Assembly: GCA_016935035.1 (NCBI GenBank)
Contig: JAFGRR010000040.1
Coordinates: 1 to 28,151, forward strand
From: Phycisphaerae bacterium
GTDB lineage: Bacteria > Planctomycetota > Phycisphaerae > UBA1845 > Fen-1342
Direction: 5' to 3'
Length of the DNA stretch: 28,151 nt
In this document: positions 7,607 through 15,240 of the stretch, one piece after another
Position numbering within the stretch: position 1 is the first letter of the stretch
How the letters are laid out: each line of letters opens with the position of its first letter
Translations under genes and position numbers: made by a program
Notes under the pieces: model-generated
Seen by the model: the letters and a program-made list of their open reading frames with translations, nothing else
Told to the model about the DNA's origin: nothing
The model's database searches: none

Positions 7607-9799
7607 TCATACGTTCATCAGCGCCCTGGCAGCCGCCGCCACGCCCCACGCCGCGAAATACGCCAGCGTCGTCATCCCCACGAACGATATGACCGGATAA
7701 ATCCACGAGCCCATCTCTCTGCCCATGACGGCGAGCGTGGCGCCGCATTGGGCGCACAACGCGAAGAAGACCATGATCGATAACGCCACGGGCAGCGTGA
7801 ACAGCGGTCGGTCGGTGTGATCGACACGCGCCGCGCGCAGAGCCGCGCGCAGCGATTCCGTTTCGGCGTCATCCTCGAGGTGGAACAACGTGCCAAGCGT
7901 GGCGACGACAACCTCGCGTGCCGGGAACGATGCGATAACTGCCACGCCGATCTTCCAGTCCCAGCCGATCGGCGCGATGACGGGTTCGATCGAGCGTCCC
8001 ATGTGCCCGAGATAGCTGTCGCGCAGATAGGCGGACGCCAACTCGTGCTCGCGTGTCGCGTCGTCCCATCCGCCGGCCTGGATCTGCTGCTCAACCGCAC
8101 TGCGTGTGCTTTCGCTGCGTGGGAAGTACGCCAATGCCCACACGATCATGTTCACAACCAGAATCACCGTCCCCGCCCGCACGATGAAGCTCTTCCCGGC
8201 CTGGTAAACGCGCTGATAAACGACACGCGGCTGCGGCCACTTGTAGCTCGGCAGTTCGAGGACGAAACCCGCCGCCGGCCCCGCCAGCAGCGTCCGCCGC
8301 AACAGCCACGCCACCGGTATCGAAACCACAATGCCGATGCTGTACATCGCCAGCATGACCAGCGGCTGCACGCCGATCCACCCGCCCAACAGCTTCGTCG
8401 CCGGCACAAACGTCGCGATCATCACCGCGTACACCGGCAGGCGCGCCGAGCAGCTCATAAACGGGGCCAGCATGATCGTGAGAAATCTCTCGCGCCGATC
8501 GGCAATCGCCCGCGTGCCCATGATCGCCGGCACCGCGCAGGCGAACGCGGATAGCAGCGGAATAAACGCCCGCCCGCTCAGCCCAATTGTCCGCATCACG
8601 CGGTCCATCATCGACGCTGCCCGCGCCAGATAGCCGCAGTCCTCGAGAATCGCGATCGCCGCGAACAGGATCAGAATCTGCGGCAGGAAAACGAGCACTC
8701 CGCCGACGCCGGCGATGACGCCATCCACGATCAGGCTGCTCAACACGCCCTCCGGCAGCCAGCCGGCGACAAGACGACCCAGCGCCCCGAACGCCCCATC
8801 GACCAAGTCCATCAGCGGCCCGGCTCCGGAAAACAGCGACCAGAACACGCCGTACAGCACCAATATCAGCGCGACCATCCCGCCAACCGGGTGTGTCAGA
8901 ATGCTGTCGATGCGGTCCGACCACGTCTCGATCGGCCGATCCGGCCGCATGATGACCCCGCCCACCACGTCATTCACCCACGCATAGCGCGCCTGTACCT
9001 CGATCAGCGGACCGTCGATACCGGCTTTCCTGAGTTTCTCGCGGCACTGTTCAAGATGTTCCAGCGAACCGCCGCACCGTTGATATGTCGCCTCGGCGTG
9101 GCCACCCTTGTACAGCAGCAGTCGCACGGCCTGCGTCGGCGCACAGGCACACGTCTCGCAAGTCACTAGTCGCTCGGCTTCATGCACGAGCGCCGGTGGC
9201 AGCTTCACCCCGTTGGCGGACGCCGGTCGCTCCAGAACCGCCTCCACCGCCGCGATCAGAGGCTTCACCGTGCTGGGCTTCGTCGCCACCACCGGAACCA
9301 CCGGCACCCCCAGCCGCTGCGATAACCGCGCCGCATTAATCGAAAGCCCCCTGCTTTCCGCCACATCCACCATGTTCAGCGCAATCACCATCGGCAGCCG
9401 GTACTCAAGCACCTGGCTGACGAGATACAGATTGCGGGTGAGGTTCGAGGCATCGACGATCGCGATGATGGCGTCGGGCTTGGGGGCAACTTCGCCATGA
9501 CCGCACAGCGTGTCGGTCACGATGGCCTCATCGGGCGAGGCCGCCGCCAGGCTGTACGTCCCCGGCAGGTCGTACAACTCCATCGGCCGCGTCGCTTCGC
9601 GCACGAATCCGTGCGCGATTGAGACGGTCACACCCGGATAGTTGGCAACGTGATGCCGAAACCCCGTCAGCGCGTTGTACAGCGTGGTCTTGCCGGTGTT
9701 GGGATTCCCGACGAGGGCTACGCGCGGCGGTCGCCCCGCGATTGCCGGCCCTTCGCCGGACTGCGTGTGCGTATCAATCCCCACGCCAGGATTGCTCAT
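7607..9799 (-). CDS. feoB: Ferrous iron transport protein B
   Basis: This inner-membrane Fe(II) transporter has an N-terminal G-protein domain. In the 730 residues the GTPase motifs are G1 GNPNTGKT (31-38), G2 within YPGVTV (54-59), G3 DLPG (77-80), G4 NMVD (142-145) and G5 VATK (171-174). The two Gate regions are recognisable: FIPLLSAFACAVPAIMGTR (412-430, with conserved Cys421) and APFMSCSARLPVY (445-457). Length and the hydrophobic C-terminal half fit a full-length, functional protein. Odd: the linker between the G domain and the membrane part carries a cysteine cluster, C-x2-C-x-C at 214-219, with further Cys at 242 and 252. feoA lies 101 bases upstream in the same orientation. Confidence 0.96.
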   Translation of the reverse strand: MSNPGVGIDTHTQSGEGPAIAGRPPRVALVGNPNTGKTTLYNALTGFRHHVANYPGVTVSIAHGFVREATRPMELYDLPGTYSLAAASPDEAIVTDTLCGHGEVAPKPDAIIAIVDASNLTRNLYLVSQVLEYRLPMVIALNMVDVAESRGLSINAARLSQRLGVPVVPVVATKPSTVKPLIAAVEAVLERPASANGVKLPPALVHEAERLVTCETCACAPTQAVRLLLYKGGHAEATYQRCGGSLEHLEQCREKLRKAGIDGPLIEVQARYAWVNDVVGGVIMRPDRPIETWSDRIDSILTHPVGGMVALILVLYGVFWSLFSGAGPLMDLVDGAFGALGRLVAGWLPEGVLSSLIVDGVIAGVGGVLVFLPQILILFAAIAILEDCGYLARAASMMDRVMRTIGLSGRAFIPLLSAFACAVPAIMGTRAIADRRERFLTIMLAPFMSCSARLPVYAVMIATFVPATKLLGGWIGVQPLVMLAMYSIGIVVSIPVAWLLRRTLLAGPAAGFVLELPSYKWPQPRVVYQRVYQAGKSFIVRAGTVILVVNMIVWALAYFPRSESTRSAVEQQIQAGGWDDATREHELASAYLRDSYLGHMGRSIEPVIAPIGWDWKIGVAVIASFPAREVVVATLGTLFHLEDDAETESLRAALRAARVDHTDRPLFTLPVALSIMVFFALCAQCGATLAVMGREMGSWIYPVISFVGMTTLAYFAAWGVAAAARALMNV

Positions 9800-9900
9800 G
9801 TGGCAAACTTCGCCCCATGCGGCCCTAAGCCACCGCGCGGCGCCGCGCCTCGATTTCGGTAATCGTCCCTGGAACTATGCTCGCAACGTGCGTCGAACGG

Positions 9901-10122
9901 CTATAGATCCACGACGTCGATCAGGTCGGCATCGCTGGCCCGCACCGCCAACTCACAGTCACCAACGCGGATCTGGAGCGGATCACCCAGCGGCGCCCGG
10001 CGCAGCACACGCACTTCCGCGCCCGTGATCAGTCCCATCTCCATCAGCCGGCAACTCATGCCCCCGTGCCGCACGCCTGTGATTCGAACGCAACGCCTGT
10101 TGGGAACGCTGGCTAACGACAT
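9901..10122 (-). CDS. feoA: Ferrous iron transport protein A
   Basis: This small cytoplasmic SH3-like protein is required for FeoB function. At 73 residues it has the typical size, and the typical core pattern R-I-T-G-V (13-17), GMSCRLMEMGLITGAEVRVL (21-40), PLGDPLQIRVG (44-54) and a final D-L-I-D-V segment. ATG 10122 is preceded by GGAG about 10 bases upstream. It is the first gene of feoAB and lies directly behind the sigma-70-like promoter at 10194-10222. Confidence 0.93.
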   Translation of the reverse strand: MSLASVPNRRCVRITGVRHGGMSCRLMEMGLITGAEVRVLRRAPLGDPLQIRVGDCELAVRASDADLIDVVDL

Positions 10123-10193
10123 TCGTCAGGACTCCGCTAAAACGACCGTCCGATACGCCTGTGGAGCATGTGTTTTATTAGTAAAGCAACTGA

Positions 10194-10222
10194 AGTATGA
10201 CATAAGCATAATCGGCTGTCAA
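10194..10222 (-). promoter_or_regulatory. feoAB promoter with overlapping inverted repeat
   Basis: On the minus strand the -35 is a perfect TTGACA (10222-10217), the spacer is 17 bases and the -10 is CATACT (10199-10194). The predicted start of transcription is about 65 bases before feoA. The surrounding sequence is clearly more AT-rich than the rest of the window. TATG-N7-CATA (10196-10210) overlaps the spacer and -10 and could be an operator for an iron-sensing repressor, but it is not a good Fur-box match. Confidence 0.6.
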
Positions 10223-10253
10223 TGGCGCCTGGCTCAATATCCAAACAGGTTTA

Positions 10254-11816
10254 TCAGGCTTTTTCGTCGCTTTCCGCAATCCCCACCTGCCCGTTAACGC
10301 TCCCTGTCGCCACACGCACCACAGAACCCTGCCGATCTCCGACTAGCCGCTCCAGAATCCAGCGCGTACGCGTCAGCCGGTCCAGAAACCGCATGTCGTG
10401 GCTCACGAGCAGCAGCGCGCTCGGACACGTTTCCAGTGCCACCTCCAGACACTCGATCGACGGCAGATCCAAATGGTTCGTCGGCTCGTCCATGATGATG
10501 AGGTGCGGCGTGCGGGCCATCCCCAGCGCCAGCATAACCTTGCGGACCTCGCCGGGACTTGGCTCCTTGGTGTCCATGACCCGCGCCGGGTCGGAGCCGA
10601 GCCGGCTGACCGTCGAAATGATGTCGCCGTACTCGCGGCGTGAGAGGCTGCCGAGTTGGCGCATCGCCTCCCGACCCTCGGCACGCTCGATCTCCTGCGC
10701 CAGGTAGACGACCTTCTCGTCAGGAAACGTAAGCGCGGCGCGGATATGACGCACCAGCGTGCTCTTGCCGCCGCCGTTCGGGCCGATCAGCGCTATACGA
10801 TCACTCGGCTCGATGGCCAGGTCGGGGAACTCCAGCACTCGGTCGTCGCCCATACCCAACGTACCGCTCGGCAGACGCAGCAGAAAGTCGCGCCGCGCCT
10901 GTTCGCCGCCGATCGCGATGCCCATGCGTTGCTCGCGTTTGGTATGAATGCCGGCGAGCCGGTCGCGAGCCTGCTGCACGCGGCCGCCCATCTGGTTGAG
11001 CACGCGGCCGGCCTGCCCATCCTTGCCGGTCACGCGCGCCTGGTTGATCTTGAAGCGCGCATCGTGGTCCTTCAGCGCCAGGCCACGCTTTGAACGCTTC
11101 TTGTTCGCCTGGTCGGCGGCTTGGCGGCGTTTGGCCTGTTCGCGTTTGAGGCGCGTGACTTCGCGGCGGGCACGATCGCGCGCATCACGGGCGGCGGTCT
11201 GTTCGGCCTGCCCCTGCTGATGTGCCTGCGTGTATCCACCCGGACGCATCGTCGCCCCCGGCGGCTCGATCATCAGGCAGTGCCGGCACAGTGAATCGAG
11301 CAATTCGCGATCGTGGCTCACCAACAGACCGATCCCGCGAAACGCGGTCAACGCCTTCGAAAGCTGCTGCCGCGCATCGGCGTCAATGTGATTCGTGGGC
11401 TCGTCGATCGCGAGCACCGCCGGCTGCTGCCACAGCGCGACCGCGATCTGGGCACGCTTGCGCTCACCGTGACTGAGCGTCTCCCAACGCTTTGGCCAGT
11501 CGGCGTCGATGCTCAGTTGCCCATGCAACATGCAGGCCGCATGGTCGTCCGCCCGCGCGAACATCTCGAAGTCCGCCGGCGGATCATCCGTCCGCTGCTG
11601 GCAATACACCACGCGGTCCGGCGAGATCAAACGCCCCCTCGCCGCCGCCAGTTCGCCGCACACCAGCCGCAGCAGCGTCGTCTTGCCCGACCCGTTGGCG
11701 CCAATGATCCCGGTCCAGCCACGCGGGAAACGCACGCACAGCCCCTCAAACACCGGCGCCGTCGATGTGTCGTACAGAAACGTGATGTCGATCAGTTCGA
11801 GCAAGCCCTTGGGCAT
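10254..11816 (-). CDS. ABC-F family ATPase (translation factor or ribosome-protection type)
   Basis: Two fused nucleotide-binding domains and no membrane segments define an ABC-F protein of 520 residues. NBD1 has Walker A GANGSGKT (39-46), signature LSHGE (114-118) and Walker B LAIDEP (135-140). A charged, helical linker of about 100 residues (about 195-300) follows, rich in K, R and Q. NBD2 has Walker A GPNGGGKS (345-352), signature PSPGE (419-423) and Walker B IIMDEP (440-445). ABC-F proteins act on the ribosomal E site; some relieve stalling (EttA/Uup type) and others protect from antibiotics. The subtype cannot be fixed here. The start is placed at ATG 11816 (GGAG nine bases upstream) rather than in-frame ATG 11858. 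Confidence 0.88.
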   Translation of the reverse strand: MPKGLLELIDITFLYDTSTAPVFEGLCVRFPRGWTGIIGANGSGKTTLLRLVCGELAAARGRLISPDRVVYCQQRTDDPPADFEMFARADDHAACMLHGQLSIDADWPKRWETLSHGERKRAQIAVALWQQPAVLAIDEPTNHIDADARQQLSKALTAFRGIGLLVSHDRELLDSLCRHCLMIEPPGATMRPGGYTQAHQQGQAEQTAARDARDRARREVTRLKREQAKRRQAADQANKKRSKRGLALKDHDARFKINQARVTGKDGQAGRVLNQMGGRVQQARDRLAGIHTKREQRMGIAIGGEQARRDFLLRLPSGTLGMGDDRVLEFPDLAIEPSDRIALIGPNGGGKSTLVRHIRAALTFPDEKVVYLAQEIERAEGREAMRQLGSLSRREYGDIISTVSRLGSDPARVMDTKEPSPGEVRKVMLALGMARTPHLIIMDEPTNHLDLPSIECLEVALETCPSALLLVSHDMRFLDRLTRTRWILERLVGDRQGSVVRVATGSVNGQVGIAESDEKA

Positions 11817-12112
11817 CGCTGGCAACTCCAGTCCCGGCCAGGGGACGCAATGGACCATCGCGGACGAACTCGCCCGTGGCCTGCCGAAGTCTGCGATAAG
11901 CGTTGGAAACGAAACTGACGGCCACGAGCACTCGCGGAGTGACAGAGCGCTGCCTCGGGCTCAGTCCATCACAGACTCGCCAGCCAACCGCCCCAATCAG
12001 AGGCGCAGATTAGCTGAATCGCCCGATAGCCACGTTCTGTCTTATCTAACGAGTCATCATTCCCGCCTGGCCGCCTTCTCTGAAGGGACGCGGTATTCTC
12101 GAATCCGGTTGA

Positions 12113-12140
12113 ATTGTAACACGCGACGATGCGATCTCAA
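12113..12140 (-). promoter_or_regulatory. Candidate promoter of the ABC-F gene
   Basis: On the minus strand TTGAGA (12140-12135), a 16-base spacer and TACAAT (12118-12113) each differ from the sigma-70 consensus by one base. If it is used, the ABC-F mRNA has a leader of about 290 bases, which includes a tiny open frame (ATG ATG ACT CGT TAG, 12060-12046) just behind AGGCGGGA. Confidence 0.45.
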
Positions 12141-12193
12141 GGACTTTGCGAGGTGCCATGCCCAAGCGTCGGCGCGGGCATGCCGCGTGCCAC

Positions 12194-12220
12194 GTAGCGG
12201 CCGAAGTCTCGTCGGCCGTC
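12194..12220. repeat. Palindromic intergenic repeat, copy R3
   Basis: GTAGCGGCCGA followed by TCGTCGGCCG gives an imperfect copy of the family stem. It is located in the divergent ABC-F/lipoprotein gap. Confidence 0.7.
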
Positions 12221-12229
12221 TTCGTCGTT

Positions 12230-12256
12230 GTAGTGTCGGCCCCCTGCGGCCAACGC
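12230..12256. repeat. Palindromic intergenic repeat, copy R4
   Basis: GTAGTGTCGGCC, a short C-rich loop and GCGGCCAACGC form an imperfect copy of the R1 type. It starts 10 bases after R3. Confidence 0.65.
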
Positions 12257-12456
12257 ATAATCCCGAGGCAGCCACCACGGTAGTGCCACATCGCAAGGTG
12301 CCGGATGTCATGGGCAGATCGATGGATCTGCCAGTGCCACCCGCTACATCCCCGCCCGCCGGTCAGGTACAATGCCCTAACCAAAGCGCAGACCCCGTGT
12401 CTTGCGCAACGCCGGACATAGTCGCGTCAGACCACAATCGCGGGAGGAGTCGCTTC

Positions 12457-12789
12457 ATGAACGTTCGGGCAATTCTGTGCGTATTCGCGGGTTCTCTGCT
12501 GCTAACAGGCTGCGCGTCAAACGCCATCACTGGCGATGAGAACCGCCACGAGCAGGTTTACTACGGCGAACTGGGCATCACCGGCGAGGACCACGAGGTC
12601 GAGGTGCTGCGCGGCTCGGACCTGCGAAAACTCTCCATCATGGGCGAAGGCAACCACGTCTACATCCAGGACGGCGCCCTCGTCGCCAAGATCGAAATCG
12701 TCGGCGAGGACAACGAGGTCAGTTGCCCAGCCGACCTCGGCTTCGAGTTCACGGAGATCGGCGAGGACAATCATGTAACCCGCCGCTAG
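12457..12789 (+). CDS. Small lipoprotein with DUF3060-like repeats
   Basis: The 110-residue protein begins with a lipoprotein signal peptide; the lipobox is LTGC with Cys19 as the acylated residue. The mature part consists of four short repeats of the form I-x-G-E-(D/G)-(N/H)-x-V: ITGEDHEV, IMGEGNHV, IVGEDNEV and EIGEDNHV, spaced by about 20-22 residues. This is the pattern of DUF3060-like proteins, expected to form a small right-handed beta-solenoid. Function unknown. The frame is open far upstream, but ATG 12457 has a strong GGAGG nine bases before it and gives the signal peptide directly. The stop TAG shares the tetranucleotide CTAG with the stop of the opposite gene. Confidence 0.82.
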   Translation: MNVRAILCVFAGSLLLTGCASNAITGDENRHEQVYYGELGITGEDHEVEVLRGSDLRKLSIMGEGNHVYIQDGALVAKIEIVGEDNEVSCPADLGFEFTEIGEDNHVTRR

Positions 12790-13211
12790 CCGGCCCGCCA
12801 GATGATGATGAAAGCGGCGGCCAGGGCTATGACGCTGAGGATTGCGCCGGCGATGATCTGGCGGCGCCGGCGCTGCTGGCGATGACGTCGCCAACTCGCG
12901 GCCAGCGCCACTAGCTGCGCGTCACGATCGGTGGGCGCCTCGACGAAATCAATCTGCACGTCGGCATCGAACCACGCCTCGACGTCGATCAGGCCGCCCC
13001 AGACGCCATCGAGCATCACACTCCACGTGGGAATGATAACCCGGCGAATCTCGCCGTCTTGTATGGCGCGTTCGACGTCGTCCAAGTCGTGCGGATCGTA
13101 CCAGCGCACGTCCCTGATGCGGTGCGCAGCCAGGAACTCGCGAACCGCGCTCTCGCCCGCCGAGCGATTGCCAATAACCGCGACTGTCTGTTGTCCCGTC
13201 TCGGCGTTCAT
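12786..13211 (-). CDS. Small C-terminally anchored protein, faintly resolvase-like
   Basis: The 141-residue protein has a soluble alpha/beta-looking domain (about 8-95), a short basic stretch (108-117, R/H/Q-rich) and one C-terminal membrane helix (119-137), so it is probably tail-anchored with the domain in the cytoplasm. The pattern VAVIGNRSAGESAVREFL ... IRRVIIPTWSVML ... DVQIDFVEAP loosely resembles the serine-recombinase N-terminal fold (a beta strand followed by R-x-S), but the surrounding active-site arginines are not convincing. I do not recognise the family. ATG 13211 overlaps the upstream CPBP stop as TGATG; the longer open frame to 13694 is a shadow of that gene. Confidence 0.75.
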   Translation of the reverse strand: MNAETGQQTVAVIGNRSAGESAVREFLAAHRIRDVRWYDPHDLDDVERAIQDGEIRRVIIPTWSVMLDGVWGGLIDVEAWFDADVQIDFVEAPTDRDAQLVALAASWRRHRQQRRRRQIIAGAILSVIALAAAFIIIWRAG

Positions 13212-14002
13212 CACACTCCGCCAAACGAAAGCCACACATTGAGCGTCAGCAACAGCAATCCGAGAATCCCGAATACGCCGGCGTACGGGAAAATGCTCGC
13301 CCCCACCAGCCACGGCGGCCCCGTGTAACGCACGAACGGCCGCGCCCCCATCAGCACGAGAATCCCGCCCGCGTGCAGACCCAGCGAAAGCCACAGTGTC
13401 CCCGTGCACCAGAACGCCAGGCAGAACAATGTCCCCAACGCCAGATGACCGCCGAACGTCCAGTAGCGTTTCACGCGACGAACATAGTGTGCGCCGGCGA
13501 AGACGACGATGCCGATTGGCAACGCAACGGCTGGCGGAAATGACTCGAGCAATCCCGCCAGCAGCATGGCGCGGAAGAGTAGCTCCTCGACACCCGCCGC
13601 CAGAACCGCCGTCAGCGGTACCCCGGCGAGTCGCTGCACAAGCCGCGACGCCCGATGCCGCACGCTGAACTCGACGTTGCCCGACAGCATCCACGCCAGG
13701 TAGAGCAATACGAGATACAGAGTCGCGGCCGCGGCGCCGAACAGCCCGTCATGCCGCGCCGACGCGAGCGGCACGAAGCCGGCGTAGTACGCCAGCGGCG
13801 ATTGCCCGCGCAGCAGCGGGTACGCCAACAGAACCGCCGCGAAGGCCGCGTTCGTCAGCGCCCGATTCAGGCCACGCTGCGCGCGCGGTAGATCATCCGT
13901 GCTGATCCGCCAGCGAAACGGCAGTCCAGCCCGCCATAACAGAACCGTCTGGCTCAGCCACATCAAAACGGGCACGGCGGCGATCAACCCAAGGGCGAGC
14001 AT
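13211..14002 (-). CDS. CPBP (CAAX/Abi) family intramembrane metalloprotease
   Basis: A 263-residue polytopic membrane protein with about seven hydrophobic helices. The CPBP motifs are present: EELLFR with Glu139, Glu140 and Arg144; F-x3-H ending at His172 (FAGAH); and a third helix with His210 in LGLHAGG. Together they form the glutamate/histidine active site of the Rce1-like family. Substrates are unknown; bacterial members process peptides or act in bacteriocin immunity and membrane-protein quality control. It is four bases downstream of the LpxL-like gene and overlaps the next gene by one base, so the three are likely one transcript. Confidence 0.85.
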   Translation of the reverse strand: MLALGLIAAVPVLMWLSQTVLLWRAGLPFRWRISTDDLPRAQRGLNRALTNAAFAAVLLAYPLLRGQSPLAYYAGFVPLASARHDGLFGAAAATLYLVLLYLAWMLSGNVEFSVRHRASRLVQRLAGVPLTAVLAAGVEELLFRAMLLAGLLESFPPAVALPIGIVVFAGAHYVRRVKRYWTFGGHLALGTLFCLAFWCTGTLWLSLGLHAGGILVLMGARPFVRYTGPPWLVGASIFPYAGVFGILGLLLLTLNVWLSFGGV

Positions 14003-14006
14003 AGTG

Positions 14007-15023
14007 TCAGACCACCCCCTTCACTTCGTCGCTGGCCGCCTCCTGCCCGCACGCGCATCCACCACACCGCCTCGAATAACGCTCATCGCCCGCACACACA
14101 CGCGTCCAGCGCTTGTCACCCCACAGAAACCAAAGCTCGGGCGCCGCTTTCAGGAACTCGGCGAACCCGTCGGCAAACCACTGCATGCAGCGTTGCACCG
14201 CGGCGCGGCGCTCCTGACGCCCGTGTGACGCGTGGCGCGACTCGAACGGCCCGCGAACACGCCAGCGTTGGCGCATGCCACCGGCCTCGGCGACGAGCAG
14301 GTACACCGGCGTCTTCGCTCGCTGCGCGAGCAATGCCGCCCCACCAGGAAGGTAGATCTCGCGATCAAGGAACTGCACGGCCGTGCCTTCGCCGGACTTG
14401 CGCGGCAAGTCGGGTGTGATGAACAGAGCGCGGCCGGCACGCAGCGCGGTCGCCATGTGTCCCAGTCGCCCCATCGTCCCGCCGACCTCGGCCGGCTCTG
14501 AAATCCAATCGACGCCGCTGGCCTGATACCAGCGCTGCTTCGCGGTCCGCCGCCGCCTGTCCTTGGAATAACGCAGATAGACCGTCAGCGGCACGTCCCG
14601 ATTCAGCAGGGCCAGCCCGAGCAGATAATTCGCGATATGCGGCCCGACGAGAATCGCGCCGCGCCGGCCGGCGAGTGCGCCGCGCAGCAGGTCGAATGAA
14701 GCGTCGAGTTCTATACGCTCGGCGGCGATGTCCAGCAACTCCGCCCTGCCCTCGGCACCGCGCGACGCACAGCGCAGCGCGTGCAGCGCGCCGGCGTAGT
14801 GCTCGCCAACACGTTTGAAGTACGCGTCACACCGGTCGCGCGAGCCGACGCCCAACGCTCCCATGTTGCCGGCAACGTTCCGCGCGACCACTGGCATGCG
14901 CTTGCCGGCCAAGGCAATGAACCCGCCGATGCGTTCAATCATCCCGCGTGACAAGCGCGGCGTGAGCGCCAGGCCCACGTCCGTGGCCCGAGTGGTGATC
15001 CACTTTCGCAACTCTCGCCGCAA
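14007..15023 (-). CDS. Lipid A acyltransferase-like protein (LpxL/HtrB family)
   Basis: The 338-residue protein matches the Lip_A_acyltrans family: the early VVARNVAGNM segment (45-54), the putative active-site block VGPHIANYLLGL (126-137, His129), and the downstream TPDLPRKSGEG..V.FLDRE.YLPGGAALLAQRAKTPVYL stretch (203-242). These enzymes add acyl chains to lipid A at the inner membrane. Odd: the HX4(D/E) motif has Leu134 where Asp or Glu is expected, and a C-rich tail (CGGCACG, about 321-327) is present. The start codon is TTG at 15023, supported by GGAG seven bases upstream; the nearby ATGs at 15042 and 15045 are out of frame. First gene of a three-gene set with the CPBP protease and the small anchored protein. 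Confidence 0.8.
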   Translation of the reverse strand: MRRELRKWITTRATDVGLALTPRLSRGMIERIGGFIALAGKRMPVVARNVAGNMGALGVGSRDRCDAYFKRVGEHYAGALHALRCASRGAEGRAELLDIAAERIELDASFDLLRGALAGRRGAILVGPHIANYLLGLALLNRDVPLTVYLRYSKDRRRRTAKQRWYQASGVDWISEPAEVGGTMGRLGHMATALRAGRALFITPDLPRKSGEGTAVQFLDREIYLPGGAALLAQRAKTPVYLLVAEAGGMRQRWRVRGPFESRHASHGRQERRAAVQRCMQWFADGFAEFLKAAPELWFLWGDKRWTRVCAGDERYSRRCGGCACGQEAASDEVKGVV

Positions 15024-15170
15024 CTTCGCGCTCCGGGAGCATCATAAGGTGATCATCCAAAGACCGCCGAACGGCCGGGACTCTCAGTGGACTTTATGAG
15101 ACAACAGAGTGCAGCGAAAGGCCACATCGACGTGCTTGAGAACCCCTCACGCGGCCAACGGAAGCAACAC

Positions 15171-15199
15171 GGGCAGACCTGCCGGTGGCAGACCTGCCC
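15171..15199 (-). terminator. Strong nested hairpin downstream of the kelch lipoprotein gene
   Basis: GGGCAG (15171-15176), AC, CTGCC (15179-15183), loop GGT, GGCAG (15187-15191), AC, CTGCCC (15194-15199) fold into one stem with a symmetric 2x2 internal mismatch. It lies about 40-70 bases after the stop at 15241. There is no T-run, so it may protect or process the 3' end rather than terminate by itself. No gene is seen in 15024-15240. Confidence 0.45.
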
Positions 15200-15240
15200 A
15201 TGGCGCCCATCTTGTGCGAATGCCACGCCGATAAGCGTGC

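Larger units (their letters stand above)
11859..12456. other. Gene-free divergent intergenic region of about 600 bp
   Basis: No convincing gene is seen. It contains a minus-strand promoter for the ABC-F gene (12113-12140), two palindromic repeats (12194-12256), a TACAAT at 12368-12373 that could be the -10 of the downstream lipoprotein gene but has no good -35, and a ribosome-binding site for that gene at 12443-12449. Confidence 0.6.

Noticed and set aside
6408..7700. 430-codon open frame on the + strand
   Set aside because: It is antisense to the MlaD-family gene and the end of feoB; its product is rich in R, H and Q without any domain pattern, as expected for a shadow frame in GC-rich DNA.
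10228..10265. GCCTG ... CAGGC followed by TTTTT, terminator-like on the + strand
   Set aside because: There is no + strand gene upstream, the loop is about 24 bases and the T-run lies within the ABC-F coding sequence.
11746..11931. 61-codon minus-strand frame before the ABC-F gene as a leader gene
   Set aside because: It overlaps the true ABC-F start in another frame, has no ribosome-binding site and shows no pattern.
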